Program-made: the position numbers and the translations under genes
Source of the DNA: JBFWRI01 sp050248995
GTDB lineage: Bacteria; Pseudomonadota; Alphaproteobacteria; JAIXQD01
Direction: 5' to 3'
Assembly: GCA_050248995.1 (NCBI GenBank)
Contig: JBFWRI010000004.1
Span: forward strand, 1-64,000
DNA length: 64,000 nucleotides
The notes under the pieces: model-generated
Told to the model about the DNA's origin: nothing
What the model saw: only the letters and a program-made list of their open reading frames with translations
The model's database searches: none
Shown: in pieces, positions 25,735-34,107 of the stretch
Layout: each line of letters opens with the position of its first letter
Position numbering within the stretch: position 1 is the first letter of the stretch

Positions 25735-26415
25735 ATGGTAGCCCTTAACCCAGCCGGTGGCGCTGTTACAACCACAACCGTAAATACGCAGGCCAATGCC
25801 GCGTCGACAATGTTGTCAGGCAACTTTGATACTTTCATTAAGCTACTGACGTCGCAGTTGCAGTACCAGGATCCGCTGGAGCCGACTGACGTATCGGAAT
25901 TTACCCAGCAGCTGGTGCAGTACTCGCAGGTCGAACAGCAGATCGGCACCAACTCCAAGCTGGATGATGTTCTGGCCGCCCTGTCGGTTGCCGGCGGCAA
26001 CGCTTACCTAAACTACATCGGCCACACGGTGGATGCTGACAGCGACAGCCTTATTCTCAGAAACTCATCAGCTCAAGTTGGTTACACGCTACCCGATATC
26101 GCTGGTTCGGTGAAAGTCGAGATACGCAACAGTGCCGGGGTTCTGGTACAAACGCTTGACGGCAACACCAGCATTGGCCGCCACACTGTACAATGGGACG
26201 GAAAGGATAAAAACGGCAGCCAGGTATCTGATGGGTCTTATACCTTCAAGGTTGTCGCCCTGAATGCCGAAGGCGGGGCTATGAGCAACCTACGACCGTT
26301 TATGAGCGCACAGGTTATCGGCGTGCAGGCTGACGCGGCTGAAGGTGCCCTGCTGGATCTGGGTGGCTTTACCATCAACCCGGCCCAAGTTTACGCTGTT
26401 CGTAATAGTATCTAA
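25735..26415 (+). CDS. flgD: Flagellar hook assembly cap FlgD
   Basis: Hook-cap protein (226 aa) with the N-terminal FlgD signature (FIKLLTSQLQYQDPLEPTDVSEFTQQLVQYSQVEQQI) and a C-terminal FlgD-Ig domain (DGNTSIGRHTVQWDGKDKNGSQVSDGSYTFKV). AAGGAG precedes the start. It is the last gene of the flgI operon. The intergenic region behind it contains a TTATATATAA palindrome but no clear terminator. Confidence 0.96.
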   Translation: MVALNPAGGAVTTTTVNTQANAASTMLSGNFDTFIKLLTSQLQYQDPLEPTDVSEFTQQLVQYSQVEQQIGTNSKLDDVLAALSVAGGNAYLNYIGHTVDADSDSLILRNSSAQVGYTLPDIAGSVKVEIRNSAGVLVQTLDGNTSIGRHTVQWDGKDKNGSQVSDGSYTFKVVALNAEGGAMSNLRPFMSAQVIGVQADAAEGALLDLGGFTINPAQVYAVRNSI

Positions 26416-26486
26416 GACGCTTATATATAAGTCTGTTTTATAAGGGGTCTGGCGCTCTGTGCGGCTGTCCGCTATGAATTGCGACC

Positions 26487-27212
26487 ATGCTGCAGGATGC
26501 AACCGCCCCCGATTATTCCATCGTTATCCCGATGATGAACGAAGCTGGTAACGTGTTACCGCTGGCCGATGCAGTGGCCGATGCGATGCAGGGTCATGAT
26601 TACGAACTTATCCTAGTTGACGACGCCAGCCGCGATACCACAGTTTCTGAAATGCAGCAGGCGAAGGCTGCGCACCCGCGTATCCGTATTATCCGCCACG
26701 CTGAAAATCGTGGCCAAAGCCGCGGCCTGCTGACCGGTATTCAGGCTGCGCGTGGCGCGTGGATCATCACGCTGGATGGCGATATGCAGAATCCACCCAG
26801 CGAGATCCCGAAACTGATTGCCATCGCCCCACACGATATGCACGGCGCGGTATGTGGCATCCGTGTCAAGCGACAGGATACTGGCGCGCGGCGCTGGGCC
26901 AGCCGTTGGGCCAACAACATCCGCCGCAGCATCCTGAACGACGACTGCCCCGACACCGGTTGTTCACTGAAGATGTTCCCGCGTGAAACCTTCCTGCGCT
27001 TGCCGTATTTCGATCACATGCACCGCTACCTGCCGGTGCTGTTTAAGCTGTACGGGTTGCCACTCAGCTACGTGAATGTCGCGCACCAACCACGCACGGT
27101 TGGTGTTTCAAAATACAGCAACTGGCAACGCGCATTGGTCGGTATTACCGACCTGATTGGCGTGCGCTGGTTACAGCGCCGCACACGTATTGTGAAAAGC
27201 TGGGAAGACTGA
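26487..27212 (+). CDS. DPM1-like family 2 glycosyltransferase
   Basis: GT-A fold glycosyltransferase (241 aa) of the dolichyl/undecaprenyl-phosphate sugar synthase type. It shows the nucleotide-binding motif VDDASRD (44-50), the metal-binding DGD (97-99) and the QNPPSEIPKLI block typical of the DPM1/ArnC group. There are no C-terminal membrane helices, unlike ArnC. It would attach a sugar to a polyprenyl phosphate at the inner membrane, feeding the ArnT-like transferase encoded 0.8 kb downstream. Sugar identity is unknown. Confidence 0.85.
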   Translation: MLQDATAPDYSIVIPMMNEAGNVLPLADAVADAMQGHDYELILVDDASRDTTVSEMQQAKAAHPRIRIIRHAENRGQSRGLLTGIQAARGAWIITLDGDMQNPPSEIPKLIAIAPHDMHGAVCGIRVKRQDTGARRWASRWANNIRRSILNDDCPDTGCSLKMFPRETFLRLPYFDHMHRYLPVLFKLYGLPLSYVNVAHQPRTVGVSKYSNWQRALVGITDLIGVRWLQRRTRIVKSWED

Positions 27213-27219
27213 AGATAAT

Positions 27220-27549
27220 CTAGCGCGGACGTCTGGAAGAACGGGGCAGTCGCGAAAGACGATCAGCAGCCGCAGCGGCTGCATTGCGCAGGCGGTAAGG
27301 GCCTTCGATGCCGTATGTATTAGCCCCATTGTACAAATCAACAACAACCTTGTCTGTGACAGTTCTGCAATGCGGGCGGTGGATGGCTTTTGGTACGCCG
27401 TCAATCATCCTGCCGTCTGACGATAACTTATAACCGCCGTCACCGTCGGGCACGACTTCAACGCCGGCTTGCAGACCGTTTTTTGCCCAAAATAAATTCA
27501 GGGCGGCTGCCTCTGCTTCAAGGCCTTCTTTACTGGTGATTGCCGACAT
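27220..27549 (-). CDS. Unknown small protein
   Basis: Soluble protein of 109 aa, unrecognised, with a basic C-terminal tail (AADRLSRLPRSSRRPR). The start at 27549 (MSAITSKEG) has a good AAGGAG 7 bases upstream; a start 6 codons further up is unlikely. It is convergent with the DPM-like gene and divergent from the lipid-A-type gene, interrupting the cassette. No domain is visible. Confidence 0.6.
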   Translation of the reverse strand: MSAITSKEGLEAEAAALNLFWAKNGLQAGVEVVPDGDGGYKLSSDGRMIDGVPKAIHRPHCRTVTDKVVVDLYNGANTYGIEGPYRLRNAAAAAADRLSRLPRSSRRPR

Positions 27550-27673
27550 TTTTATTCTCCTTCGCAATAGGCTTTAAATAAATTGACAGCATGCATTTAG
27601 CACACCCCCCTGAAAAACAAAGGGGTCTTATGGCTGCCTTGCCTAAAAGGCCCCGGCGCGGCATTCTGCCCTT

Positions 27674-27985
27674 ATGATTGACTCTCTTATCAACTGGATT
27701 AGCACCCATTCCGACTGGTGGACCCTGTTCGGCCTTGTCGGCCAGATACTGTTCATGTCACGTATGCTTGTACAATGGGTCGCCAGCGAAAAGGCCCGCC
27801 GCAGCGTCGTACCCGAAGCCTTCTGGTACCTGTCGCTGATTGGCGGGGCTATCGTGTTAACGTACGGTATTCAGCGCAACGACCTTGTCATCATCCTTGG
27901 TCAGATGTTCGGTGTGATTGTTTATGTGCGCAACATCTACTTCATCTGGCGCGAAAAACTGGCCAAGAATGTTATTATCGGCTGA
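27674..27985 (+). CDS. Lipid-A-disaccharide synthase N-terminal-domain protein
   Basis: Small membrane protein (103 aa) with three hydrophobic helices and the LAB_N signature (WWTLFGLVGQILFMSRMLVQWVASEKARRSVVPEAFWYLSLIGG). The domain was named after a lipid A synthase extension, but standalone copies commonly accompany DPM-like and ArnT-like genes. A role in moving or handling polyprenyl-linked sugars is inferred. Its end overlaps the ArnT-like gene by 17 bases. Confidence 0.88.
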   Translation: MIDSLINWISTHSDWWTLFGLVGQILFMSRMLVQWVASEKARRSVVPEAFWYLSLIGGAIVLTYGIQRNDLVIILGQMFGVIVYVRNIYFIWREKLAKNVIIG

Positions 27986-29591
27986 TAACAAACCAACATC
28001 CCGCGCCTACCTGCTGCTGGCGCTTCTAGCCGCGCTGATTTTCTGGCCCGGGCAGGCGCAGCTACCTGCTGTCGACCGCGACGAAGCCCGGTTCGCGCAG
28101 GCGACCAAGCAAATGATCCAAACCGGTGATTACACCGATATCAAATACCAGAACGAACATCGTTATAAAAAACCAGTTGGTATTTACTGGCTGCAAGCTG
28201 CCGCCGTCAAACTGACCGGTGCAGGACCGGCTGACCTGTGGGCCTACCGCCTGCCCTCATATATAAGCGCTATCGGCAGTGTGCTGCTGACAGCCGCTAT
28301 TGGTACGCTGCTGTTCGGCGGTAATATCGGCCTGCTGGCCGGTATCATGATGGCAGGCTCGCTGCTGCTGAACGTTGAAGCCCGTATGGCCAAAACAGAT
28401 GCGACGCTGCTGTTCACCGTTCTGGCCGCGCAGTTCGCGTTGCTCAGTCTCTGGCTGCGGCGCACAATGCATACGGGTCTGGCCACCCTGTTCTGGGCGG
28501 CACTGGCGACTGGCGTACTTATTAAAGGCCCGATGATTTTCCTTCCTGTCGGTTTCACACTGGCCGGACTGTGCTGGCATGCACGCAGCGTGAAGCTGCT
28601 GAAGGACCTGCAGCCGCTATGGGGCCTGCCCCTGATGCTTGTTTTAATCGCGCCCTGGTTTGTTGCGATCACTATGAAAACCGGTGGCGCGTTCTGGACC
28701 GAAGCCGTCAGCAAGGACCTGCTGGCTAAAGTTGCCAGCGGCAAGGAAAGCCACGGCCTGCCCCCCGGATATTATCTTATCACCTACTTCGGCACATTCT
28801 GGCCCTTTGCGCCGTTCATTGCCATGGCGTTGCCGGCTGTGCGGCAACATTGGCGCGAAGACCGTATTTTCGCACTGCTGGCGTGGATTATCCCGACATG
28901 GCTGGTGTTCGAAGCGGTACCGACGAAGCTGCCTCATTACACACTGCCGGCGTTTCCGGCGCTGGCCATTCTGGCTGCCCACTTTTGGCACGCGGGCTTT
29001 GATGCGCCACGGTGGTGGAAAGGACTGTGCATTTGCGTCTTCTGCATCACCACAGCTGGCCTGCTGGGCGGTTTTGCCGCGCTACCGGTCCTCGCCAGCG
29101 GCGACGTGCTGTGGCCGTTGCTTCTGGCCAGCGTGGTTTCCGGTATCGGCCTGGTCTTCATCCTGTCGTGCGCGATGCCGCTGCTGCAGCACACGCTGAC
29201 GCTAACACTGGTCAGCGCCATTTTCCTGACAACCCTGTTCGGCCTGGCGCTGCCACGCTGGGATTACATCTGGGTCGCGCGGCAGGTTGAAAACGCGCTC
29301 GCAACGCAGACAGACTGTCTCGACCCGCTGCTGGTCAGCGCCCGCTTCAATGAACCCAGCCTTGTGTTCCACGTCGGCACGCTAACGCAACTGGATGGCA
29401 CGGGCGAGCTTGCGGCCTCGTATATCAGTGCCGATCCCTGTCAGTTCGCACTTGTCGGCAAAAAGTACGAAGAAGATTTCCTGACCCACGCCAAGAACCT
29501 CCGTATAATACCTATGAGTATCGCTCACATACGGGGCTTCAGCTACGGTGGCGGAGACAGGATTGATATGACCCTGTACCGGAAGAAATAA
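27969..29591 (+). CDS. ArnT-like lipid A / glycan transferase (GT-C fold)
   Basis: Membrane glycosyltransferase (540 aa) of the PMT/ArnT family. It transfers a sugar from a polyprenyl-phosphate donor to lipid A or another periplasmic acceptor. The first periplasmic loop has the catalytic pattern DRDEARFAQATKQMIQTGDY and the ArnT-type KKPVGIYWLQ. About ten to twelve hydrophobic helices follow, with a C-terminal soluble periplasmic domain. The start at 27969 (MLLSADNKPTSR) is chosen because it is the nearest to the first helix. It shares a base with the PAP2 gene. Confidence 0.88.
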   Translation: MLLSADNKPTSRAYLLLALLAALIFWPGQAQLPAVDRDEARFAQATKQMIQTGDYTDIKYQNEHRYKKPVGIYWLQAAAVKLTGAGPADLWAYRLPSYISAIGSVLLTAAIGTLLFGGNIGLLAGIMMAGSLLLNVEARMAKTDATLLFTVLAAQFALLSLWLRRTMHTGLATLFWAALATGVLIKGPMIFLPVGFTLAGLCWHARSVKLLKDLQPLWGLPLMLVLIAPWFVAITMKTGGAFWTEAVSKDLLAKVASGKESHGLPPGYYLITYFGTFWPFAPFIAMALPAVRQHWREDRIFALLAWIIPTWLVFEAVPTKLPHYTLPAFPALAILAAHFWHAGFDAPRWWKGLCICVFCITTAGLLGGFAALPVLASGDVLWPLLLASVVSGIGLVFILSCAMPLLQHTLTLTLVSAIFLTTLFGLALPRWDYIWVARQVENALATQTDCLDPLLVSARFNEPSLVFHVGTLTQLDGTGELAASYISADPCQFALVGKKYEEDFLTHAKNLRIIPMSIAHIRGFSYGGGDRIDMTLYRKK

Positions 29592-30223
29592 TGAACCGCC
29601 GCGAGCATGTAATTCTTTTTGCCGTCGCTATCTTCGGCCTGATTGCCGTTCTGGCTACGACGTCGCTGGACCTAATGCTGGCCGAGCGTATGCGCGAGCT
29701 GCCGGGCGTCCTGCGCCGCCCGCTGTTACACCTAACCGAACTGGGCAAGTCGGAATACTACCTTGTTCCGACTCTTATCTTGTTTCTTGTTTTCATGTAC
29801 CGCCGGCAGATGCAGCGGGCAGCCATTGCACTGTATGTATTTTCATGCATTGCCGTGTCGGGCCTTATCGTCAACCTGCTGAAGTTTGTGGTCGGCCGCG
29901 CGCGCCCGAAAGAATGGTTTGAAAACGGTGCTTACGGTTTTGACGCGCTGACGCTTGAATCGCGCTGGCACAGCTTTCCATCCGGACACGCCAACACGAT
30001 GACAGCGTTTGTCATCAGCTTGTTACCGTTCATTCCCGCCGCGTGGCGCGCGCCACTAATCATCTGGGCTGGGGCTGTGATGTCTACACGCGCCATCCTA
30101 TCAGCCCACTACCTGTCGGATATCCTGGGCGGCGTGCTGGTTGCCTGCCTGACGTGTTATGTTGTGGAAAACTTTGTCAGACAGCGTTTTGGCCGCCCTT
30201 TTGACCCCCTGTCACCCGCCTAA
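29591..30223 (+). CDS. PAP2 family phosphatase
   Basis: Membrane phosphatase (210 aa) with all three PAP2 motifs: KFVVGRARP (KX6RP), PSGH and SRAXXXXHXXXD-like STRAILSAHYLSD. Such enzymes act on lipid A 1- or 4'-phosphate or undecaprenyl pyrophosphate. Placement in an operon with an ArnT-like transferase suggests a role in lipid A remodelling or carrier-lipid recycling. Start and upstream stop overlap by one base. Confidence 0.9.
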   Translation: MNRREHVILFAVAIFGLIAVLATTSLDLMLAERMRELPGVLRRPLLHLTELGKSEYYLVPTLILFLVFMYRRQMQRAAIALYVFSCIAVSGLIVNLLKFVVGRARPKEWFENGAYGFDALTLESRWHSFPSGHANTMTAFVISLLPFIPAAWRAPLIIWAGAVMSTRAILSAHYLSDILGGVLVACLTCYVVENFVRQRFGRPFDPLSPA

Positions 30224-30264
30224 GACCTTGCCGAAAAACCCAGAATCAAATATTTCTAACAGGC

Positions 30265-30417
30265 ATGAAATCCGCCCGCCTGTTCCTGCTGTTCCTTGCC
30301 GTTGTCGTCCTGACATTCCCGCAGGCTGCCTGTAATACAGTTGAAGGCGTGGGTAAGGATCTGACGTCCGCCGCACAGGGTGTAAAAGACACCATTAATG
30401 AGCAGCAAGGTTATTAA
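30265..30417 (+). CDS. Entericidin-like small lipoprotein
   Basis: A 50-residue lipoprotein with a hydrophobic signal ending in QAAC (Cys23 lipidated) followed by a short charged helix, NTVEGVGKDLTSAAQGVKDTI. This is the EcnA/EcnB pattern. Entericidins are small envelope lipoproteins, in E. coli an antidote/toxin pair; only one gene is present here. It lies 41 bases after the PAP2 gene. Confidence 0.85.
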   Translation: MKSARLFLLFLAVVVLTFPQAACNTVEGVGKDLTSAAQGVKDTINEQQGY

Positions 30418-30450
30418 GTCAGCATTCGCGCGCTTTCTGTATTCGTTGCA

Positions 30451-30479
30451 TTGACATCATATTTACCCGTCGCTAGCCT
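30451..30479 (+). promoter_or_regulatory. Candidate sigma-70 promoter of the deaminase pair
   Basis: A consensus -35 element TTGACA (30451-30456) is followed after 17 bases by TAGCCT (30474-30479) as a poor -10 element. The gene start is at 30504 with AAGGAT just upstream. The weak -10 suggests regulated or activator-dependent expression, if real. Confidence 0.45.
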
Positions 30480-30503
30480 GAGGCCATATTCAAGGATATT
30501 CAT

Positions 30504-31250
30504 ATGAACGCCACACCCCTTACCGTTGAATCCCTGCAGACGATGAGCCTCGAAGACGCTAACAAGCGCTGGCAGAAATTCACGCCCGATGTTGTCGCCA
30601 ACATCCTTGCCCTTGCGCACCAAATCGCACAATTCAGCGAGGATCCTTCCACCAAGAACTGCGCTACCATCTGGACATCCGAACTTGAACTTGTCGCCGT
30701 CGGCATCAATCGCTTTCCGGAAGGCGTTGCCCAAACAGACGAGCGCATGAACGACCGCGCCTTTAAATATCCGGCTGTTGTACATGCCGAAGTCAGTGCT
30801 GTTTCGGCTATTGCCCGCAAAGGTATGCCCGCCAATCTGGCCGGAGCCAGTGGGCTTGGTGACTGCATCATGATCTGCACGATGTTCCCCTGCACAAACT
30901 GCCTGAAGACGGTGCATGGCGCCGGCATTCAGCTGATGATCAGCAATCAGGATTCTGTGCAGCAAGGCCACCTTGACCCCTGGGGCGATGAATTCCGCAT
31001 CTGCAAGCACATGCTGAACGAGATGCAGAATCCGACATTGGCCCACGCATTCCACCGTCCGAGTGCAGATACTCAGCTGGCGCAGAACATGGTTAACAGC
31101 CTGCACGAATTGAAGAAACTAAAAGGCCAGAGCTATGTTGACCTGCCCGCTATCGATTATGATATGTTGCTGGCATGGGGTAACGGGCACGCCCGCGAAA
31201 TCGAGCCGCCAGCCGGCAAGCTTCGCCTTGTGCACGATAACCGCAAGTAA
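30504..31250 (+). CDS. dCMP/cytidine deaminase-fold enzyme
   Basis: Zinc-dependent deaminase of 248 aa. The zinc site is intact: HAE at 94-96 (VVHAEVSAV) and PCTNC at 129-133, with Cys130 and Cys133. A DPST block near residues 47-50 is typical of the dCMP deaminase group. The C-terminal third, from about 185, is an extension not found in minimal deaminases. The substrate cannot be read from the sequence; nucleotides (dCMP) are the default guess. It is followed after 32 bases by a paralogue with a damaged zinc site. Confidence 0.85.
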   Translation: MNATPLTVESLQTMSLEDANKRWQKFTPDVVANILALAHQIAQFSEDPSTKNCATIWTSELELVAVGINRFPEGVAQTDERMNDRAFKYPAVVHAEVSAVSAIARKGMPANLAGASGLGDCIMICTMFPCTNCLKTVHGAGIQLMISNQDSVQQGHLDPWGDEFRICKHMLNEMQNPTLAHAFHRPSADTQLAQNMVNSLHELKKLKGQSYVDLPAIDYDMLLAWGNGHAREIEPPAGKLRLVHDNRK

Positions 31251-31251
31251 G

Positions 31252-31265
31252 TTTGATTAATCAAA
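31252..31265. repeat. Perfect 14-base palindrome between deaminase genes
   Basis: TTTGATTAATCAAA is fully self-complementary and begins one base after the stop of the first deaminase gene. With only 32 bases between the genes it may be a small operator or a processing hairpin; it has no T-run of terminator type. Confidence 0.6.
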
Positions 31266-31282
31266 ATTTGAAGCGATAAGGC

Positions 31283-31933
31283 ATGTCATTACCGGCCAAG
31301 ATAAAAACATTGCTGCATGAACCAGCGGCGCAGGCTTCCGCCGAACTGCGGGAATTCGGTCTGCAGGCACGGTTTGTTGCCGCCGGCAGCCGCGACCCCA
31401 GCACCAAGGTCGGCAGTATTCTGCTGAAGCGCTCGGCGCAGCCGGTGTATTACCGCTACAAAATGGAAGACGGCTCGGCGGGCGAGCTGTTCGGGTCGCA
31501 TTACCGCGTGATTGGTTTGGGTTGCAATAACCTGCCGCCCGGCGTACCCGAACCCGAGGGTATCTGGCTGCCGGAAAACCGCGCCTTGAAACTCAAGCTC
31601 ATCCTGTGTGCCGAAGCAGCCGCCTTGCTGGCAGCGGCCCGTGTGGGCGAGAAGACTGACGGCGCGATACTGGTTTCAACACATTATCCCACGGCGCATG
31701 ATGCCGTGCTGATTTGCTCGGCTGGCGTATCGGCCGTGTATGTCGATCAGGCCGGGTTTAACGACCATTCGTTCGACCGCTGGGGCGACAGCTGGCGTGA
31801 CGCGCGTGAAGTCTTTGATGGGCACAACGTTCCCGTTTATGGGCTGATGCTGCCGCTGCGCGCCAACCACCCGCTGCTCTTCGACCTGATCGACCAGAGC
31901 GAGCGCACCGGTTATGTCCCGCAGGCGGACTAA
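31283..31933 (+). CDS. Deaminase-fold paralogue lacking the PCxxC motif
   Basis: Protein of 216 aa aligned by eye with the upstream deaminase: both share a DPST block (residues 38-41 here), and the HAE and PCxxC positions can be matched. Here HAE is CAE (Cys109-Ala110-Glu111), which some cytidine deaminases tolerate. The PCxxC segment reads HYPTAHDAVLIC, with no cysteine pair (Thr137, Asp140; His139 between). It may be catalytically dead, bind zinc through Cys/His residues in a new arrangement, or form a regulatory heteromer with the neighbour. Family assignment is inference from these motifs. Confidence 0.7.
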   Translation: MSLPAKIKTLLHEPAAQASAELREFGLQARFVAAGSRDPSTKVGSILLKRSAQPVYYRYKMEDGSAGELFGSHYRVIGLGCNNLPPGVPEPEGIWLPENRALKLKLILCAEAAALLAAARVGEKTDGAILVSTHYPTAHDAVLICSAGVSAVYVDQAGFNDHSFDRWGDSWRDAREVFDGHNVPVYGLMLPLRANHPLLFDLIDQSERTGYVPQAD

Positions 31934-31955
31934 GTTATCAATTTAAAAAGGGAAA

Positions 31956-32032
31956 TGGTCGGGGTAAGAGGATTCGAACCTCCGGCCTCTTGCTCCCGAA
32001 GCAAGCGCTCTACCAGGCTGAGCTATACCCCG
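31956..32032 (-). tRNA. tRNA-Pro (anticodon CGG)
   Basis: Full cloverleaf on the minus strand, 77 bases including encoded CCA. The acceptor stem is CGGGGTA/TACCCCG with discriminator A. The D-arm has AGCTCAGCCTGGTAGAGC, the anticodon arm CTTGC-TTCGGGA-GCAAG gives anticodon CGG, and the T-arm has GGTTCGAATCC. It reads proline codon CCG. Confidence 0.97.
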
Positions 32033-32106
32033 ACACTCAGGGAAACCTTGTTAATAAATTGCCGTGTGCAATGCAAGGTGTTTCTGTGCTTGCAGGCAAG
32101 TATTAA

Positions 32107-32394
32107 ATGCTTTTAGCTGCCTTTATGGCCACAAGAAAACCTTCGCGCTTAATGGGCATCCTTCACACAGTCTTCACGGCTGCTTTGGGGTGTATCGTCC
32201 TGACACCAATTCTGCTGTTGCGCGCAAGCCCGGCCAACCCATCGCATGTTGCAGCGCCAGCCGAACAGCCGCCCGACCAGTGCGCTGTGGCCATCCGGCA
32301 GGCACTGGATGTTGCAACGGCAAACGGTGTGCCATCGCAACTGACTCGCCCGGTCGCACCCGTGGCTTACGGTGTGTGCCGTCAGGTTCTTTAG
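32107..32394 (+). CDS. Possible small membrane-anchored protein
   Basis: Frame of 95 codons with one hydrophobic segment (about residues 15-39) followed by a short Pro/Ala-rich stretch and two cysteines. Alternative starts at 32125 and 32152 exist; none has a strong ribosome-binding site. Its stop abuts the end of the opposite glyS gene. Hydrophobic segment and codon choice resemble real genes, but no family is recognised. Confidence 0.45.
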   Translation: MLLAAFMATRKPSRLMGILHTVFTAALGCIVLTPILLLRASPANPSHVAAPAEQPPDQCAVAIRQALDVATANGVPSQLTRPVAPVAYGVCRQVL

Positions 32395-33957
32395 TTATTT
32401 CCCGAACTTTTCAGCCAGATAAGTCTTCAGCTGGCTTGCATCAACTTTATCCTGCGTGGCGGTGTCGCGGTTGCGCACGGTAACGGTGTTGCCGCTCAGG
32501 CTGTCGCCATCGACGGTGATGCAGAACGGCGTGCCGCATTCATCCATGCGGGCATAACGCTTGCCGATCGACTGCTTGGCATCGTACTGGCAGGTGTAAT
32601 CGCGGCGCAATTCTTTGTGAATCTTCTCGGCGAATTCGGGCATGCCGTCCTTGTTGACCAGCGGGAAGATACCCAGCTTCACGGGCGCCAGGCGCGGATC
32701 GATCTTCAGCCATTCGGGCGAGGCACGGCTTTCATCAACCTGATAACCTTCGCACAGCAGCGCCAGCACACCGCGCGTCAAACCGGCGGCCGGTTCGATA
32801 ATGTGCGGCATGTAACGCTTGTTGTTTTCGGCGTCAAAGTATTCCAGCTTCTGCTTGCTGTAGGTCTGGTGCTGCACCAGATCGTAATCGCCGCGGTGCG
32901 CCACACCTTCCAGCTCACCAAAGCCCGGCGCGGTGAACGGGAACTGGTATTCAATGTCAAACGTACCCTGCGAATAGAACGCACGTTCTTCGGCCGGAAT
33001 CTCATGCTTGTACAGCTTGTCGGATTTCAGGCCGACGCTTTCCCACCAGCGCACGCGCTCGGCCACCCAGAAGTCGAACCACTTGCGGGCGTCTTCCGGC
33101 GGGACAAAGAATTCCAGTTCCATCTGTTCGAACTCGCGCGAACGGAAGATGAAGTTGCGCGGCGTCACTTCGTTACGGAATGCCTTACCAATTTGGGCAA
33201 TACCGAACGGCACCTTTACGCGGCTGGTATCCAGCACGTTCTTGAAGTTGGTAAAAATCCCCTGACAGGTTTCGCCGCGCAGGTAGACCTTGGAATCATC
33301 GTTACGCAGCACGCCAACAAAGCTTTCGAACAGCAGGTTGAACGAGCGTGGCTCGGTCAATGTGCCGGGCGCTGAAGCATCGGGACCAATGACCTGCGCG
33401 CCGATACCTTCCTTAAACAGTGCGCCATAATCACGGCCGGTGCTGGTGTCGATATCTTTCCATGCGGGGAATTTGCCTTTGACCTTCTTGAAGCGCTTGG
33501 CAGCATCTTCCTTGACCGTATCGCCATCCATGGCCGAGATAAGTACGCCGGTCGGCGAACCATCCGCACCGATGATTGGGAAACAGATAATATGGTCGGC
33601 GCGGTAACGCAGCTTGGTTTCGCGGCAGTCGGCCATCTGGTCGGTGAAATTCTTGGTGTGACCCGAAGCTTCCCATACGCGCGGATGCTGGATGATCGCG
33701 CTGTCGATACCCACGATATCCAGCGGCTTGCCATCGGGGCCGTCGGGCGGGCACAGAACAGTGTCGCGCCACCACTGGTCACGCAGGTTGTTTTTCAGTT
33801 CGGTGCCAAGCGGACCGAAATCCCAAAACCCGTTGATGCCGCCATAAATTTCCGACGCCTGAAAAATGAAGCCACGGCGTTTGCACAGCGCGACAAGGCG
33901 TTCCATCAGGGGTTTGTCTTCAAGGCGGGGTTCGTTGCTTTTTGCGGCTTCGGTCAT
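32395..33957 (-). CDS. glyS: Glycyl-tRNA synthetase, single-chain (alpha2) type
   Basis: Class II synthetase charging tRNA-Gly (520 aa). It is the dimeric, eukaryote/archaeal-like form, recognised from KRRGFIFQASEIYGGINGFWDFGPLGTELK near the N-terminus, the motif 2 region FGIAQIGKAFRNEVTPRNFIFRSREFEQMELEFF, and a C-terminal anticodon-binding domain. Most alphaproteobacteria instead have the GlyQ/GlyS tetramer, so this copy may be horizontally acquired or lineage-specific. The start at 33957 (MTEAAKSNEPRLEDK) is preferred over a frame extended 12 codons. Confidence 0.95.
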   Translation of the reverse strand: MTEAAKSNEPRLEDKPLMERLVALCKRRGFIFQASEIYGGINGFWDFGPLGTELKNNLRDQWWRDTVLCPPDGPDGKPLDIVGIDSAIIQHPRVWEASGHTKNFTDQMADCRETKLRYRADHIICFPIIGADGSPTGVLISAMDGDTVKEDAAKRFKKVKGKFPAWKDIDTSTGRDYGALFKEGIGAQVIGPDASAPGTLTEPRSFNLLFESFVGVLRNDDSKVYLRGETCQGIFTNFKNVLDTSRVKVPFGIAQIGKAFRNEVTPRNFIFRSREFEQMELEFFVPPEDARKWFDFWVAERVRWWESVGLKSDKLYKHEIPAEERAFYSQGTFDIEYQFPFTAPGFGELEGVAHRGDYDLVQHQTYSKQKLEYFDAENNKRYMPHIIEPAAGLTRGVLALLCEGYQVDESRASPEWLKIDPRLAPVKLGIFPLVNKDGMPEFAEKIHKELRRDYTCQYDAKQSIGKRYARMDECGTPFCITVDGDSLSGNTVTVRNRDTATQDKVDASQLKTYLAEKFGK

Positions 33958-34107
33958 CAAAATACCTAGGGGGTGGGGTGCGCAGCTATACAAACAGTTT
34001 CAAAGGGTTATGCCAATGATTTTTCCCAACTTAGCGCTTTTCCCCGCGCTACCCTTACTTTCTTAATTGGAAATATATCATAGCAGGCGTGGTAAATACA
34101 ACAAAAA

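Noticed and set aside
28981..29005. TGGCACG within the ArnT-like gene
   Set aside because: No -12 GC element at the right distance and no start codon nearby.
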